From the NCBI GenBank assembly GCA_045644545.1, contig JAZRHC010000011.1, positions 1-64,000 of the forward strand: a DNA stretch of 64,000 nucleotides, written 5' to 3'. Below the pieces are notes generated by a model. The model worked only from the letters and a program-made list of their open reading frames with translations. It did no database searches and was not told the DNA's origin. The position numbers were made by a program, and so were the translations under genes. Each line of letters begins with the position of its first letter. Position 1 is the stretch's first letter. Source of the DNA: Scatosoma sp045644545 (lineage in GTDB: Bacteria; Bacillota; Clostridia; Christensenellales; Borkfalkiaceae). Positions 1-7,309 of the stretch are shown piece by piece.

Positions 1-76
1 GCAACGCTTCTACTGCAAGTGCTGCGGTACAGCTTTTCCCTCGCGCCAGTCCTACAAGTATTTTACTTGTTGTTGA
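1..76 (+). CDS. C-terminal end of a cysteine-rich (zinc-ribbon-like) protein, cut by the window edge
   Basis: Reading from base 2 gives about 24 residues ending in TGA at 74-76, with a C-x-C-C-G cluster, aromatic residues and a final pair of cysteines. The Cys spacing suggests a small metal-binding tail, but the body of the protein lies outside the window and no family can be assigned. The next gene starts 68 bp downstream on the same strand. Confidence 0.4.
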   Translation, partial: QRFYCKCCGTAFPSRQSYKYFTCC

Positions 77-144
77 GATGATACCACACGTATAAATCTT
101 CTTTTTCCCTATCTTTTCTTCCGTAAAATCCATACTCCATAAAA

Positions 145-402
145 ATGGGAATCAAGAACTTTTTCAAGAAAGCTTTCGGCGATATGAAAGAAAGCGCAAA
201 GGCACAGCACGAGGTAGACAAGGCGAATTTGGAAGCGGTCAAAGCCGAATCCAAAGCGAACTGGGAGGAAGCGAAAATGTCCCCCTCTGCACGTCAGGAA
301 ATGATGCAAAAAGAACGCGAAGAGCAGATCGCGGAAGCCAAAGCGCGCACCGTGGCGGCGAACGCGCGTATCGACGCGGCAAAAGCGACCAAAAACAAAT
401 AA
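145..402 (+). CDS. Small charged helical protein, unknown function
   Basis: 85 residues, rich in Ala, Lys and Glu, starting with a short basic amphipathic stretch (MGIKNFFKKAFGDMKES) followed by a long predicted helix or coiled coil. There is no signal peptide or membrane segment. An in-frame TAA at 124-126 limits how far upstream the start could be; ATG 145 is the first start after it, although no clear Shine-Dalgarno precedes it. It sits between the cysteine-rich tail and cardiolipin synthase and is closed by its own terminator. I do not recognise the family; the amphipathic N-terminus could touch membranes (inference). Confidence 0.55.
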   Translation: MGIKNFFKKAFGDMKESAKAQHEVDKANLEAVKAESKANWEEAKMSPSARQEMMQKEREEQIAEAKARTVAANARIDAAKATKNK

Positions 403-415
403 ATTTCACCAACGC

Positions 416-443
416 AAAAGCGCGGAATTTTCCCGCGCTTTTT
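416..443 (+). terminator. Intrinsic terminator or attenuator before cls
   Basis: An AAGCGCGG / CCGCGCTT stem is followed by a T run, ending about 25 bp before the cls start codon. It closes the small upstream gene and may reduce read-through into cls. Confidence 0.75.
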
Positions 444-467
444 GCGATTTTATAAGGACGGCGCATT

Positions 468-2030
468 ATGAAAAAGAAGATTAAATACTACGCAGGCAAA
501 CAAGTCAAGGAACGGGAAATCAACTATATCCCCGTCCGCTATATCTTCGCGATGCTGATCACGGTATTCGAGCTCCTCGCCATTATCGGCGTGGTCTTTG
601 CGCTGTGTTATTTCGTGCCCTATTTCTATCTTTTGGCGCTCGCGACCCAGATCGGCGTAGTCGTGAAAATCGTCGCTTCCGACGACAATCCCGATTATAA
701 AGTGCCGTGGCTTCTCTTCGTGCTGATCTTGCCCGTCGCGGGCTTTATGCTGTATTTTATTTTCGCTTCGAGAAAGCTCAAAAAGAAATATATCAAACGC
801 CTCAAAGAGCTCCGCTCCCTCGGTTATGATCAAGGCGATTCCCAAGTTTTCGATCGCTTAAAAAACGAAAGCCCCGTCGCGGCGTCGCAAGCGAAGCTTC
901 TTTCGAATGTTTCCGAATCCCACCTTTTTTCGAATACTAAGCTCGATTATTTCCCGCTCGGCGAGGCTATGCACGCGCAGCTTCTGCAAGACTTGAAAAA
1001 CGCCGAAAAATTCGTCTATATGGAATATTTCATTATCGAAGAAGGCGAATTTTGGAACTCCATTTTGGAAATTTTAAAGGAAAAAGCGGCGGCGGGCTTG
1101 GATATCAAGGTCGTTTACGACGATATCGGCTGTATGTCCACCCTCCCCGGGAACTACGCGAAAATACTCAAAACCTACGGGATTCAAGCCACTCCTTTTT
1201 CGCGGCTCAAAGGACAGGCGGACAGCGAATTCAACAACCGAAACCACCGAAAGATCGCCGTGATCGACGGCGTGATCGGCTACACGGGCGGGGTGAATAT
1301 CGCCGACGAATATATCAACAAAACGCAACGATTCGGGCATTGGAAGGATACCGCCATTCGGCTTGAAGGCGAGGGCGTGCGCGAGCTCACGCGGCTGTTT
1401 TTGATCGACTACGGCATCAATTGCAAGGACTTCCCCGCGCTTTCCTACGACCCGTATCCGAGCGTAAACGGGCAAAGCGACGGCTATATCGTGCCCTTCG
1501 GCGACGGTCCTGCGCCCCTTTATCAACGCCGAGTGGGCAAAAGCGTGATCCAAAGTCTGCTCGCGGGCGCGACGAGGTACGCCTATATGACCTCGCCTTA
1601 TCTGATCTTAGACAACGATTTATGTTTAAGTATCGAAAACGCGGCGCTTCGGGGCGTAGACGTTCGGATTATCGTACCCCATATTCCCGATAAAAAAATG
1701 GTGTTCGGAATGACGAGAAGCTTTTATGCTCGGCTTATGAAAGCGGGCGTAAAGATCTACGAATACGAATCGGGGTTTATCCACGCGAAAAGCTATCTTA
1801 TAGACGACGAATACGCAATGATCGGCACGATCAACCTCGATTATCGCAGTCTTGTTCACCACTTCGAAAACGGGGTGTGGATATACCGTTCGGCTTGTTT
1901 AAAGGATTTAAAAGCGGATATCGAGGAAACGTTGCAAAAAAGTATTCCGATCACGCCCGAAATGCAAAAAACCAATCTTTTCACGCGCGCCGTGCGCTCG
2001 TTGGTTCGAATCTTTGCCCCGCTTTTATAA
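468..2030 (+). CDS. cls: Cardiolipin synthase (phospholipase D superfamily)
   Basis: 520 residues. Joins two phosphatidylglycerol molecules into cardiolipin at the cytoplasmic membrane. The N-terminus has two hydrophobic segments (about residues 23-65 and 78-98), then two PLD domains with HxKxxxxDG/N motifs: HRKIAVIDG (His260, Lys262) and HAKSYLIDD (His439, Lys441), both intact. Length and layout match the bacterial Cls family. The start has an AAGGA Shine-Dalgarno at the proper distance. It is transcribed alone between two hairpins. Confidence 0.93.
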   Translation: MKKKIKYYAGKQVKEREINYIPVRYIFAMLITVFELLAIIGVVFALCYFVPYFYLLALATQIGVVVKIVASDDNPDYKVPWLLFVLILPVAGFMLYFIFASRKLKKKYIKRLKELRSLGYDQGDSQVFDRLKNESPVAASQAKLLSNVSESHLFSNTKLDYFPLGEAMHAQLLQDLKNAEKFVYMEYFIIEEGEFWNSILEILKEKAAAGLDIKVVYDDIGCMSTLPGNYAKILKTYGIQATPFSRLKGQADSEFNNRNHRKIAVIDGVIGYTGGVNIADEYINKTQRFGHWKDTAIRLEGEGVRELTRLFLIDYGINCKDFPALSYDPYPSVNGQSDGYIVPFGDGPAPLYQRRVGKSVIQSLLAGATRYAYMTSPYLILDNDLCLSIENAALRGVDVRIIVPHIPDKKMVFGMTRSFYARLMKAGVKIYEYESGFIHAKSYLIDDEYAMIGTINLDYRSLVHHFENGVWIYRSACLKDLKADIEETLQKSIPITPEMQKTNLFTRAVRSLVRIFAPLL

Positions 2031-2043
2031 AATAAAACGGACG

Positions 2044-2069
2044 AGCGCGGAAAAATTCCGCGCTTTTTT
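2044..2069 (+). terminator. Intrinsic terminator of cls
   Basis: AGCGCGGAA / TTCCGCGCT stem with a six-T tail, 14 bp after the cls stop codon. Confidence 0.85.
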
Positions 2070-2109
2070 CTTGCCTTGAAGAATTTTATAAAAAGTCCGA
2101 AAAAAATCA

Positions 2110-2138
2110 TTGACAATTTTTTTTGAGTAGGCTATAAT
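2110..2138 (+). promoter_or_regulatory. Consensus promoter of tRNA-Ser
   Basis: Perfect TTGACA at 2110-2115 and TATAAT at 2133-2138 with a 17-bp spacer. The tRNA starts 17 bp after the -10 box. Confidence 0.88.
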
Positions 2139-2154
2139 AAATGAGCAAATAAAT

Positions 2155-2242
2155 GCAGAGATGGTAGAGTGGTCGATTACGGCAGTCTTGAAAACTGTTG
2201 ATGGGAAACTATCCGGGGGTTCGAATCCCTCTCTCTGCGCCA
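2155..2242 (+). tRNA. tRNA-Ser (anticodon UGA)
   Basis: The acceptor stem pairs GCAGAGA (2155-2161) with TCTCTGC (2232-2238). The anticodon stem GCAGT/ACTGT holds the loop CTTGAAA with anticodon TGA at 2189-2191. A long variable arm, typical of serine tRNAs, and a GGTTCGAAT T-loop follow. The discriminator is G2239 and CCA (2240-2242) is encoded. Confidence 0.96.
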
Positions 2243-2253
2243 AAACGCAAAAG

Positions 2254-2275
2254 ACAGACTGTTCGTCTGTTTTTT
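2254..2275 (+). terminator. Intrinsic terminator of tRNA-Ser
   Basis: ACAGAC (2254-2259) pairs with GTCTGT (2265-2270) across a five-base loop and is followed by a T run. Confidence 0.75.
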
Positions 2276-2282
2276 ATTTTTT

Positions 2283-2483
2283 TCATACGAAAAAATCAGC
2301 TATGTGCACGCCTATTTGCTTTGCGATTTTAATAACCACCCCTAAGCTTACGCTGTAATCTTCGCTCAGCACCTTTTTAAGCGACCCTGCGCCGATTTTG
2401 CAAAGTCTGCAAAATTTCGTTTTTGACAAGCCCTGCTCTTTCATATATTCTTCAATCATTTGAATTTTAAGTCCTTTTTTCAT
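2283..2483 (-). CDS. Small XRE-type helix-turn-helix regulator, likely autorepressor
   Basis: 66 residues from the ATG at 2481-2483. The longer reading begins at a GTG that overlaps the GGAGGTG ribosome-binding site, so it is rejected. The protein is little more than one HTH: LSKTKFCRLCKIGAGSLKKV is the helix-turn-helix region, with an amphipathic C-terminus ending in DFFV. The promoter of this gene carries TTCC-N6-GGAA palindromes at the -10 and in the spacer, so the product probably represses itself (inference). A second XRE gene lies on the opposite strand at 2702. Confidence 0.8.
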   Translation of the reverse strand: MKKGLKIQMIEEYMKEQGLSKTKFCRLCKIGAGSLKKVLSEDYSVSLGVVIKIAKQIGVHIADFFV

Positions 2484-2497
2484 ACTTTTCACCTCCG

Positions 2498-2570
2498 TTC
2501 CTACTTAGGAATAATTATACCATTCCGAAACAGGAATGTCAAGTATTTTATTCCTAAAATGGAATATAAT
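2498..2570 (-). promoter_or_regulatory. Promoter with three TTCC-N6-GGAA operators between divergent XRE genes
   Basis: The minus-strand promoter has TTGACA (2537-2542), a 17-bp spacer and TATAAT (2514-2519). The inverted repeat TTCC-N6-GGAA occurs three times: 2498-2511 (just downstream of the -10), 2523-2536 (inside the spacer) and 2551-2564. The third overlaps a possible plus-strand -10 (TATAAT 2565-2570) for the divergent XRE gene. Centres are 25 and 28 bp apart. Confidence 0.8.
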
Positions 2571-2589
2571 ATAAGTAAGATTTTTTTCG

Positions 2590-2662
2590 TGTCATTGTGA
2601 GCTTTTTCCACGAGATTGATTCACTGCGTTCACAATGACAGCGTGGAAAAAGCGAATCAATC
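2590..2662. repeat. Interleaved inverted-repeat element
   Basis: Three inverted-repeat pairs occur in the order A-B-C-A'-B'-C': A 2590-2600 with A' 2630-2640, B 2601-2612 with B' 2642-2653, C 2614-2622 with C' 2654-2662. The TGTCATTGTGA / TCACAATGACA ends resemble the short dispersed CATTGTGAG-type palindromic repeats of many bacterial genomes. The arms cross, so they cannot all pair as nested hairpins. Confidence 0.7.
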
Positions 2663-2701
2663 CCCTTACTTTATCAACAAGTGAAACAAAGGAATAAAAC
2701 T

Positions 2702-2905
2702 ATGAAAATTTTTGCAGAACGGTTAAAAGAATTAAGAACGGAAAAGGGGTTATCAATTCAAGCGTTAAGCAAAGAAGTCAAAATCGGCGTTGCTTCCCTT
2801 TGCCGTTGGGAAAATTGTCAAGCTGACGTTAAAGGTTCTCAACTTATCGTATTGGCTCAATATTTTGGAGTTACGATAGATTTTTTAATGGGCTTAGAGG
2901 ACTAA
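2702..2905 (+). CDS. XRE family transcriptional regulator
   Basis: 67 residues from ATG 2702, preceded by AAGGA; the ATG at 2681 has no ribosome-binding site. It is a single complete HTH_3 domain: LKELRTEKGLSIQALSKEVK with recognition helix VASLCRWEN and the usual YFGVTIDFLMG end. It is divergent from the XRE gene at 2283 and ends 3 bp before trmO, so the two are probably cotranscribed. The regulatory target is unknown; the shared operator region is the obvious candidate. Confidence 0.85.
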   Translation: MKIFAERLKELRTEKGLSIQALSKEVKIGVASLCRWENCQADVKGSQLIVLAQYFGVTIDFLMGLED

Positions 2906-2908
2906 CTT

Positions 2909-3574
2909 ATGCACCCTATCGGCTATATCCAAAGCGATTTTAAGGAAAAATTCGGCATACCCCGCCAAAGCGGCAGAACTTCTCTTCCCGCCCGCGTGGT
3001 ATTCGAAGGCGAATATAAAAACCCCGACTGCTTCCGCGGGATCGAGGCGTTTTCTCATCTTTGGATTTTATTCGATTTTTCCAAGGCGCACCGCGATAAA
3101 TTCTCCCCCACCGTGCGCCCGCCCAGACTCGGCGGCAATACGCGCGTTGGCGTGTTCGCGAGCCGCTCCCCCTTCCGTCCCAACCCGATCGGGCTTTCTT
3201 GCGTGAAGCTCCTTGCCGTGGAAAAAACGGATAACGGCGTTTCCCTTTTGATAGAAGGCGCGGATCTTCTCGACGGCACGCCCGTCTACGATATCAAGCC
3301 GTATATTCCTTACGCGGACTCTCGCCCCGAAGCAATCGGCGGTTACGCCGACGAACACGCAACGGACTCGCTTAAAGTGATCTTCCCCGAAGCGTTGCTT
3401 GCACAGATCCCCGAAACCAAGCGGGCGGGCTTGATCGAATGTTTACGCGACGACCCCCGCCCTTCCTATCAGGACGAACCCGAACGGGTTTACGGAATGA
3501 AATTCGGCGACTTCGACCTTACGTTCACCGTAAAAGACGGCGTACTCACCGTTTTACAACTCAAACGCATATAA
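2909..3574 (+). CDS. trmO: tRNA (N6-threonylcarbamoyladenosine-37) methyltransferase TrmO (TsaA/YaeB family)
   Basis: 221 residues. Adds a methyl group from S-adenosylmethionine to t6A37 of ANN-decoding tRNAs. Family hallmarks are present: the N-terminal HPIGYIQSDFKEKFGIPRQS, the FSHLWILFDF segment, RPPRLGG and the signature FASRSPFRPNPIGLSCVKLL, plus DGTPVYDIKPYIPYADS near residue 130. The length is normal for the longer TrmO forms with a C-terminal extension. The start is 3 bp after the XRE stop. Confidence 0.9.
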   Translation: MHPIGYIQSDFKEKFGIPRQSGRTSLPARVVFEGEYKNPDCFRGIEAFSHLWILFDFSKAHRDKFSPTVRPPRLGGNTRVGVFASRSPFRPNPIGLSCVKLLAVEKTDNGVSLLIEGADLLDGTPVYDIKPYIPYADSRPEAIGGYADEHATDSLKVIFPEALLAQIPETKRAGLIECLRDDPRPSYQDEPERVYGMKFGDFDLTFTVKDGVLTVLQLKRI

Positions 3575-3576
3575 AA

Positions 3577-3602
3577 AAGCTCGGCGCAAAGCCGAGCTTT
3601 TC
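3577..3602. terminator. Bidirectional terminator between trmO and nagB
   Basis: AAGCTCGGC / GCCGAGCTT stem with a five-base loop, an A run on the left and a T-rich tail on the right. It can serve the converging trmO and nagB transcripts. Confidence 0.8.
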
Positions 3603-3620
3603 GTTTCGTTACATTGAATA

Positions 3621-4343
3621 TCAAAGCAAGCTTGCCGCTTCCTTATCGCAAACGACGGTCACGAACGGGTGAAGCTGCAACACGGACGCGGGCAGGTCGG
3701 GCGTGATCTCGCCTTTGACCATACCTTTCACCGCCGCCGCCTTGTTCTTGCCCGAAACGACGACGAGAATACTTTTCGCGTTCATAATGTTTTTGATCCC
3801 CATTGAAAGCGCCCGACGGGGCACTTCGTCGATGGAAGCAAACAGACGGGAATTGTCCTTAATCGTGTTTTCCGTAAGGTCCACGAGGTGGGTGACCGAA
3901 TCGAACGGCGTGCCCGGTTCGTTGAACCCGATATGCCCGTTCGAGCCTAAGCCCAACACCTGTACGTCCTGTTTGTAGTTTTCCAAAAGCGCGTTATAGC
4001 GATCGCATTCCGCTTGCAAATCCTTCGCGCTACCGCTCGGCAGGTTGGTATTTCCCAAATCGATATCGATATGATCGAAAAGGTTGGTACGCATAAAGTA
4101 CGCGTAGCTCTGGTCGTGATCGGCGGTCAAACCCACGTATTCGTCGAGATTGACGGAGCTTACTTGCTTATAGGAAGTGCCGTTTTCGCGATAGTCCTTC
4201 GCCAAATTCTCGTACGTTCCGATCGGGCTCGAACCCGTCGCAAGCCCAAGCACCGCTTTGGGGTTGTTCTTGACGATCCCGATCAAAATATCCGCGGCAA
4301 CGCGACTCATTTCTTCATAGTTTTCCGTAATGATAACTTTCAT
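3621..4343 (-). CDS. nagB: Glucosamine-6-phosphate deaminase
   Basis: 240 residues from ATG 4341-4343 (AGAGGTG upstream); the longer reading adds 22 unlikely residues. Converts glucosamine-6-phosphate to fructose-6-phosphate and ammonia. Landmarks are LGLATGSSPIGTYE near the N-terminus, the catalytic region SVNLDEYVGL, and GLGSNGHIGFNEPG with the catalytic His of the flexible lid. The length fits the short, Bacillus-type NagB. It is monocistronic with its own promoter. The cell-wall precursor genes glmM and the GlmU-like gene lie 25 kb away. Confidence 0.95.
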   Translation of the reverse strand: MKVIITENYEEMSRVAADILIGIVKNNPKAVLGLATGSSPIGTYENLAKDYRENGTSYKQVSSVNLDEYVGLTADHDQSYAYFMRTNLFDHIDIDLGNTNLPSGSAKDLQAECDRYNALLENYKQDVQVLGLGSNGHIGFNEPGTPFDSVTHLVDLTENTIKDNSRLFASIDEVPRRALSMGIKNIMNAKSILVVVSGKNKAAAVKGMVKGEITPDLPASVLQLHPFVTVVCDKEAASLL

Positions 4344-4379
4344 TTTGAAACACCTCTGTTTAAATTTTTTATCACTTAC

Positions 4380-4409
4380 ATTATACTCCATTCCCTCCGC
4401 TTCGGTCAA
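4380..4409 (-). promoter_or_regulatory. Promoter of nagB
   Basis: Minus-strand TTGACC (4404-4409) and TATAAT (4380-4385) with an 18-bp spacer, 37 bp upstream of the start codon. Confidence 0.75.
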
Positions 4410-4437
4410 GCGTTTGGGCGAAAAAAGTCTTTATTTT

Positions 4438-5313
4438 TTATCTCTTCTTCCCTTTGTTGAAGATCGCGATCGTGCCCGCGCCTGCGTGCGAACCGATCAC
4501 CGCGCCGATATCCCCGATCGAAATTTCCGCCTTGGGAAGCTTTTGCGCGATCAAGGTCTTTAAGTACTCCGCGTCCTCAACGCAGTCCGCGTGCGCGATA
4601 TATACGGGCTCGTTTTCCCCAACGTCCTGCGTCGCCATCATATTGTCAATCAACGCTTGCAACGCCTTTCTTCTGCCCATACTCTTTCCCACGACGGTCA
4701 GCTTGCCTTCGTCGCTCACGTGCATTACGGGCTTGATTTTCAGGATCGAACCGACGATCGCCGTCATACCCGAAACGCGCCCGCCGCGCTTTAAGTGGAA
4801 AAGATTATCTACCGTGAAGTGATGGCAGATATGCAGCTTCAAATCTTCCGCGTAATCGCGCGCTTCTTCGATCGAAACGCCCGCGTCCGCCTTTTTCACT
4901 ACGTAATCGAGGAACAAGCCCTGCCCCATACAAGCGCAAAGGGAGTCCACGACGAAGATTTTGCGGTCGGGATATTTCTCGCCAAGCTGCCGCGCCGCAA
5001 CGGCGAAGCTGCCGTGCGTGCCCGAAAGCGCGGACGAGAAGGTGAGCACGAGCACGTCGCGACCCTTTTCAAGGTGCGCTTCGATATGCTCTTTTGCCGA
5101 TTCGCTCGTGACCTGATAGGTCGTGGGCATCGCGCCGTCGCGAAGCTTTTGATAAAATTCCTTAACTTCGATCTTCTCGCCGTCCTCCCCGCCGTAATTG
5201 ACGTTGTTCATCGTGAACCCGAGATTCACGTAGTCCACCGCGTTTTCCGCATAATACGCCGCGGTCATATCGCAACACGAATCGGTCACGATATCAAAAA
5301 GTCTGTTTGCCAT
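4438..5313 (-). CDS. DegV family fatty-acid-binding protein (FakB-like)
   Basis: 291 residues from ATG 5311-5313 with an AGGAG site; the upstream Met has none. DegV proteins bind a single fatty acid and present it to the kinase FakA. The N-terminal FDIVTDSCCDM, the TTYQVTSESAKE segment and the SALSGTHGSFAVAA lipid-carboxylate loop are typical. FakA itself is encoded 4 kb downstream in the window (9446-11086), so this could be its partner (inference). The gene is the last of a minD-minE-degV row with short gaps. Confidence 0.88.
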   Translation of the reverse strand: MANRLFDIVTDSCCDMTAAYYAENAVDYVNLGFTMNNVNYGGEDGEKIEVKEFYQKLRDGAMPTTYQVTSESAKEHIEAHLEKGRDVLVLTFSSALSGTHGSFAVAARQLGEKYPDRKIFVVDSLCACMGQGLFLDYVVKKADAGVSIEEARDYAEDLKLHICHHFTVDNLFHLKRGGRVSGMTAIVGSILKIKPVMHVSDEGKLTVVGKSMGRRKALQALIDNMMATQDVGENEPVYIAHADCVEDAEYLKTLIAQKLPKAEISIGDIGAVIGSHAGAGTIAIFNKGKKR

Positions 5314-5339
5314 AATTTTTTCTCCTTTTTTTCTTTCGT

Positions 5340-5570
5340 TCATTTAAGAACGTTGAATTTTTTAACGCGCTCCGCGCGAAAAGAAAGGTTGACTTCGTAT
5401 ACGCCTTTCTTAAAAACTATTTCCATTTCAGGCTGACCCAAAAGGTCGAAATATTCCTCGATCTTGCGGGAAAAATCCTGCAAAACGAGCATTTTGCACC
5501 CCTCGCTCATCACCGATTTATCCGCTTGTAACACGCTCGTTACGCGTGCGTAATCCGCCGTTTTATTCAT
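5340..5570 (-). CDS. minE: MinE-like cell-division topological specificity factor
   Basis: 76 residues, starting 11 bp after minD with a GGGGGT site. The segment from about residue 8 (ARVTSVLQADKSV ... DFSRKIEEYFDLL) aligns in layout with the MinD-interacting helix of MinE, and the rest (MEIVFKKGVYEVNLSF) with its beta-rich dimerisation half. It is shorter at the N-terminus than enteric MinE, and the amphipathic membrane-targeting start is not evident. Identification rests on position after minD and on this alignment by eye. It would release MinD from the membrane to drive oscillation. Confidence 0.65.
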   Translation of the reverse strand: MNKTADYARVTSVLQADKSVMSEGCKMLVLQDFSRKIEEYFDLLGQPEMEIVFKKGVYEVNLSFRAERVKKFNVLK

Positions 5571-5581
5571 TTTCTACCCCC

Positions 5582-6352
5582 TTACAGATTCCTTAAAATC
5601 GCCTTTCGGATACGCCCTAAAATTCCGCCGTAGCGACGGGTCGTATCGTATAGCTTCCGCTTGCCCGTCGCGAGATTTCTCGCAAGTAGTCGGAAGGGGT
5701 AGTGATTGCCGGTAAATTGACTGGTATATAATTCGTAGGACTCGGGCAACACGCCGAGCAAGGGAGTTTTCAACAGCTCCTCGATCTCCTCGGGCGACAG
5801 ACATTCCCCCGACGAGAGCATATCCCCTCTCATTCGGTTTACGACCACCGATAAGCTTTGCGGTTCGTAGCTTTTCAAAACGGTGATCACTTTATCCGCG
5901 TCGCGAAGAGCCGAAACCGTCGCGTTCGTCACCACGATCGCCTCGTCCGCCGCGGCAACCGCGCGGTGAAAGCCTTCGTCGATCCCTGCGGGGCAGTCGA
6001 TCAAAATATAATCGTATTGCGGGGCGAGCGCGTCTAACACGAGCTTTAACGACTGCGGAGAAACGTACCGTTCGGGCACGGAATGACTGCTCGGCAAAAC
6101 GAACAGATTCCCGAACTCGGGGTGCGGCACGAGCGCTTGCTTCGCCCTGCACCTGCCCTCGATCACGTCTACGAGGTCGTAGGCGATGGAATTTTCCACG
6201 CCCGACATCACGTCGATATTATTCAGCCCGAAATCGGCGTCGCATAAGATCACCCGCTCCCCGCGCCTCGAAAGCGCGATCCCAAGCCCGATCGCGACGG
6301 TGGTTTTCCCCACCCCGCCTTTTCCGCTCGTCACGACGATCTTTCTTGCCAT
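5582..6352 (-). CDS. minD: Septum site-determining ATPase MinD
   Basis: 256 residues. A membrane-associated ParA/MinD ATPase that positions the division site. The deviant Walker A motif KGGVGKTT is at residues 10-17, ILCDADFGLNNIDV contains the A' motif and YDYILIDCPAG the Walker B motif. The C-terminal GGILGRIRKAILRNL forms the amphipathic membrane-targeting helix. AAGGAGAG precedes the ATG. It is first in an operon with the MinE-like gene and degV; no minC is present in the window. Confidence 0.93.
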   Translation of the reverse strand: MARKIVVTSGKGGVGKTTVAIGLGIALSRRGERVILCDADFGLNNIDVMSGVENSIAYDLVDVIEGRCRAKQALVPHPEFGNLFVLPSSHSVPERYVSPQSLKLVLDALAPQYDYILIDCPAGIDEGFHRAVAAADEAIVVTNATVSALRDADKVITVLKSYEPQSLSVVVNRMRGDMLSSGECLSPEEIEELLKTPLLGVLPESYELYTSQFTGNHYPFRLLARNLATGKRKLYDTTRRYGGILGRIRKAILRNL

Positions 6353-6464
6353 AGCCCGCTCTCCTTGCTTTTTTGCTTCCGCTCAAATAAGCATAGCAGA
6401 AAGCGCGGAGAAAATTTCGTCGAATTTCGTCGTTTGTTAAGTATTCTTAGCAAATATATTCTTA

Positions 6465-6503
6465 CAAAAAATACTCCGTCGCTTCTCACCCGAAGGACGG
6501 AGT
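6465..6503 (-). terminator. Terminator of hisIE (minus strand)
   Basis: ACTCCGTC (6473-6480) pairs with GACGGAGT (6496-6503). Read leftwards, the stem is followed by ATTTTTTG. It separates hisIE from minD. Confidence 0.75.
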
Positions 6504-6540
6504 AAGTTCCATTTTAAGCTATGTAGGCAACGGACATTTT

Positions 6541-7182
6541 TTAACGGTTACGCTTGCAAAGCTCCGCGCAGACCTCGGAGATATTCACGCCTTTCGCCGC
6601 CAAAAGCACCATCATATGATAGAGGAAATCCGCCGCTTCGTCAACGACTTCGCTCTTTTCCGCGTTCTTTGCCGCAATCACGAGCTCAACGGCTTCTTCG
6701 CCGACCTTCTTTGCGATCTTGTCCACGCCGCGGATAAATAAGTAGCTCGCGTACGAGCCTTCCTCGGGGTTTTTCTTGCAGTCCGCGATCATTCTTTGCA
6801 GTCTGCCGAACATTTCCGCACCGATCGCGTTATATTCGCCCACGAGCTGTTCGTCGAAACAGGTGAACGCTTTCTTTTCGGGATTCGCCTGTCCTTTTTG
6901 CTTTACTTTTAAAAGCAAGGTATCCGAATCGTGGTCTAAAAACGCCGCCATCACTTTTTGCGTGTTGCCGAGCGCCTCGCCGTATTTTGTGATCGTCTTT
7001 TTGGAGCGACTGTAATAATGCGCGTAACCCGTTTCAAAGGTTTTGTTAAACGCTTCCTCGTTCATATATACGAGCATCAGCACTTCGCCGCTCTCGTAAT
7101 CCTGCGCCACGACGGGAACTAATCCGTCCTTATTCCATTTGACTTTGGAAATATCCACTTTCGCCTTCTTTTCAACCGCCAT
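6541..7182 (-). CDS. hisIE: HisIE-type protein with a deviant HisI half (PR-AMP cyclohydrolase / PR-ATP pyrophosphohydrolase)
   Basis: 213 residues. The N-terminal half follows the HisI fold and the C-terminal half is a normal HisE/MazG-like domain (KKVGEEAVELVIAAKN, VVDEAADFLYHMMVLL). Histidine-biosynthesis HisI normally carries DCDxD, a CHTG and an SCF motif whose three Cys bind zinc. Here residues 83-87 read DHDSD, the CHTG motif is absent (QANPEKKA instead) and only Cys108 remains; the usual WTKGETSGN reads TKYGEALGN. No other his gene is nearby. The HisE activity looks intact, whereas the cyclohydrolase half may be altered or serve another substrate (inference). Confidence 0.82.
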   Translation of the reverse strand: MAVEKKAKVDISKVKWNKDGLVPVVAQDYESGEVLMLVYMNEEAFNKTFETGYAHYYSRSKKTITKYGEALGNTQKVMAAFLDHDSDTLLLKVKQKGQANPEKKAFTCFDEQLVGEYNAIGAEMFGRLQRMIADCKKNPEEGSYASYLFIRGVDKIAKKVGEEAVELVIAAKNAEKSEVVDEAADFLYHMMVLLAAKGVNISEVCAELCKRNR

Positions 7183-7222
7183 AAGACAACCTCCTTGCCG
7201 TTTTCACGATTCTACTATCTTT

Positions 7223-7251
7223 ATTATACTATAAATCTTCGTTTTCGTCAA
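7223..7251 (-). promoter_or_regulatory. Promoter of hisIE
   Basis: TTGACG (7246-7251), 17-bp spacer and TATAAT (7223-7228) on the minus strand, 40 bp upstream of the start. No T-box or histidine leader is visible. Confidence 0.8.
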
Positions 7252-7309
7252 CGATTCGGGAAAAACTTTTTTGAATTTTCACCTATTTTTACACAATTTT
7301 TACTTTTTT

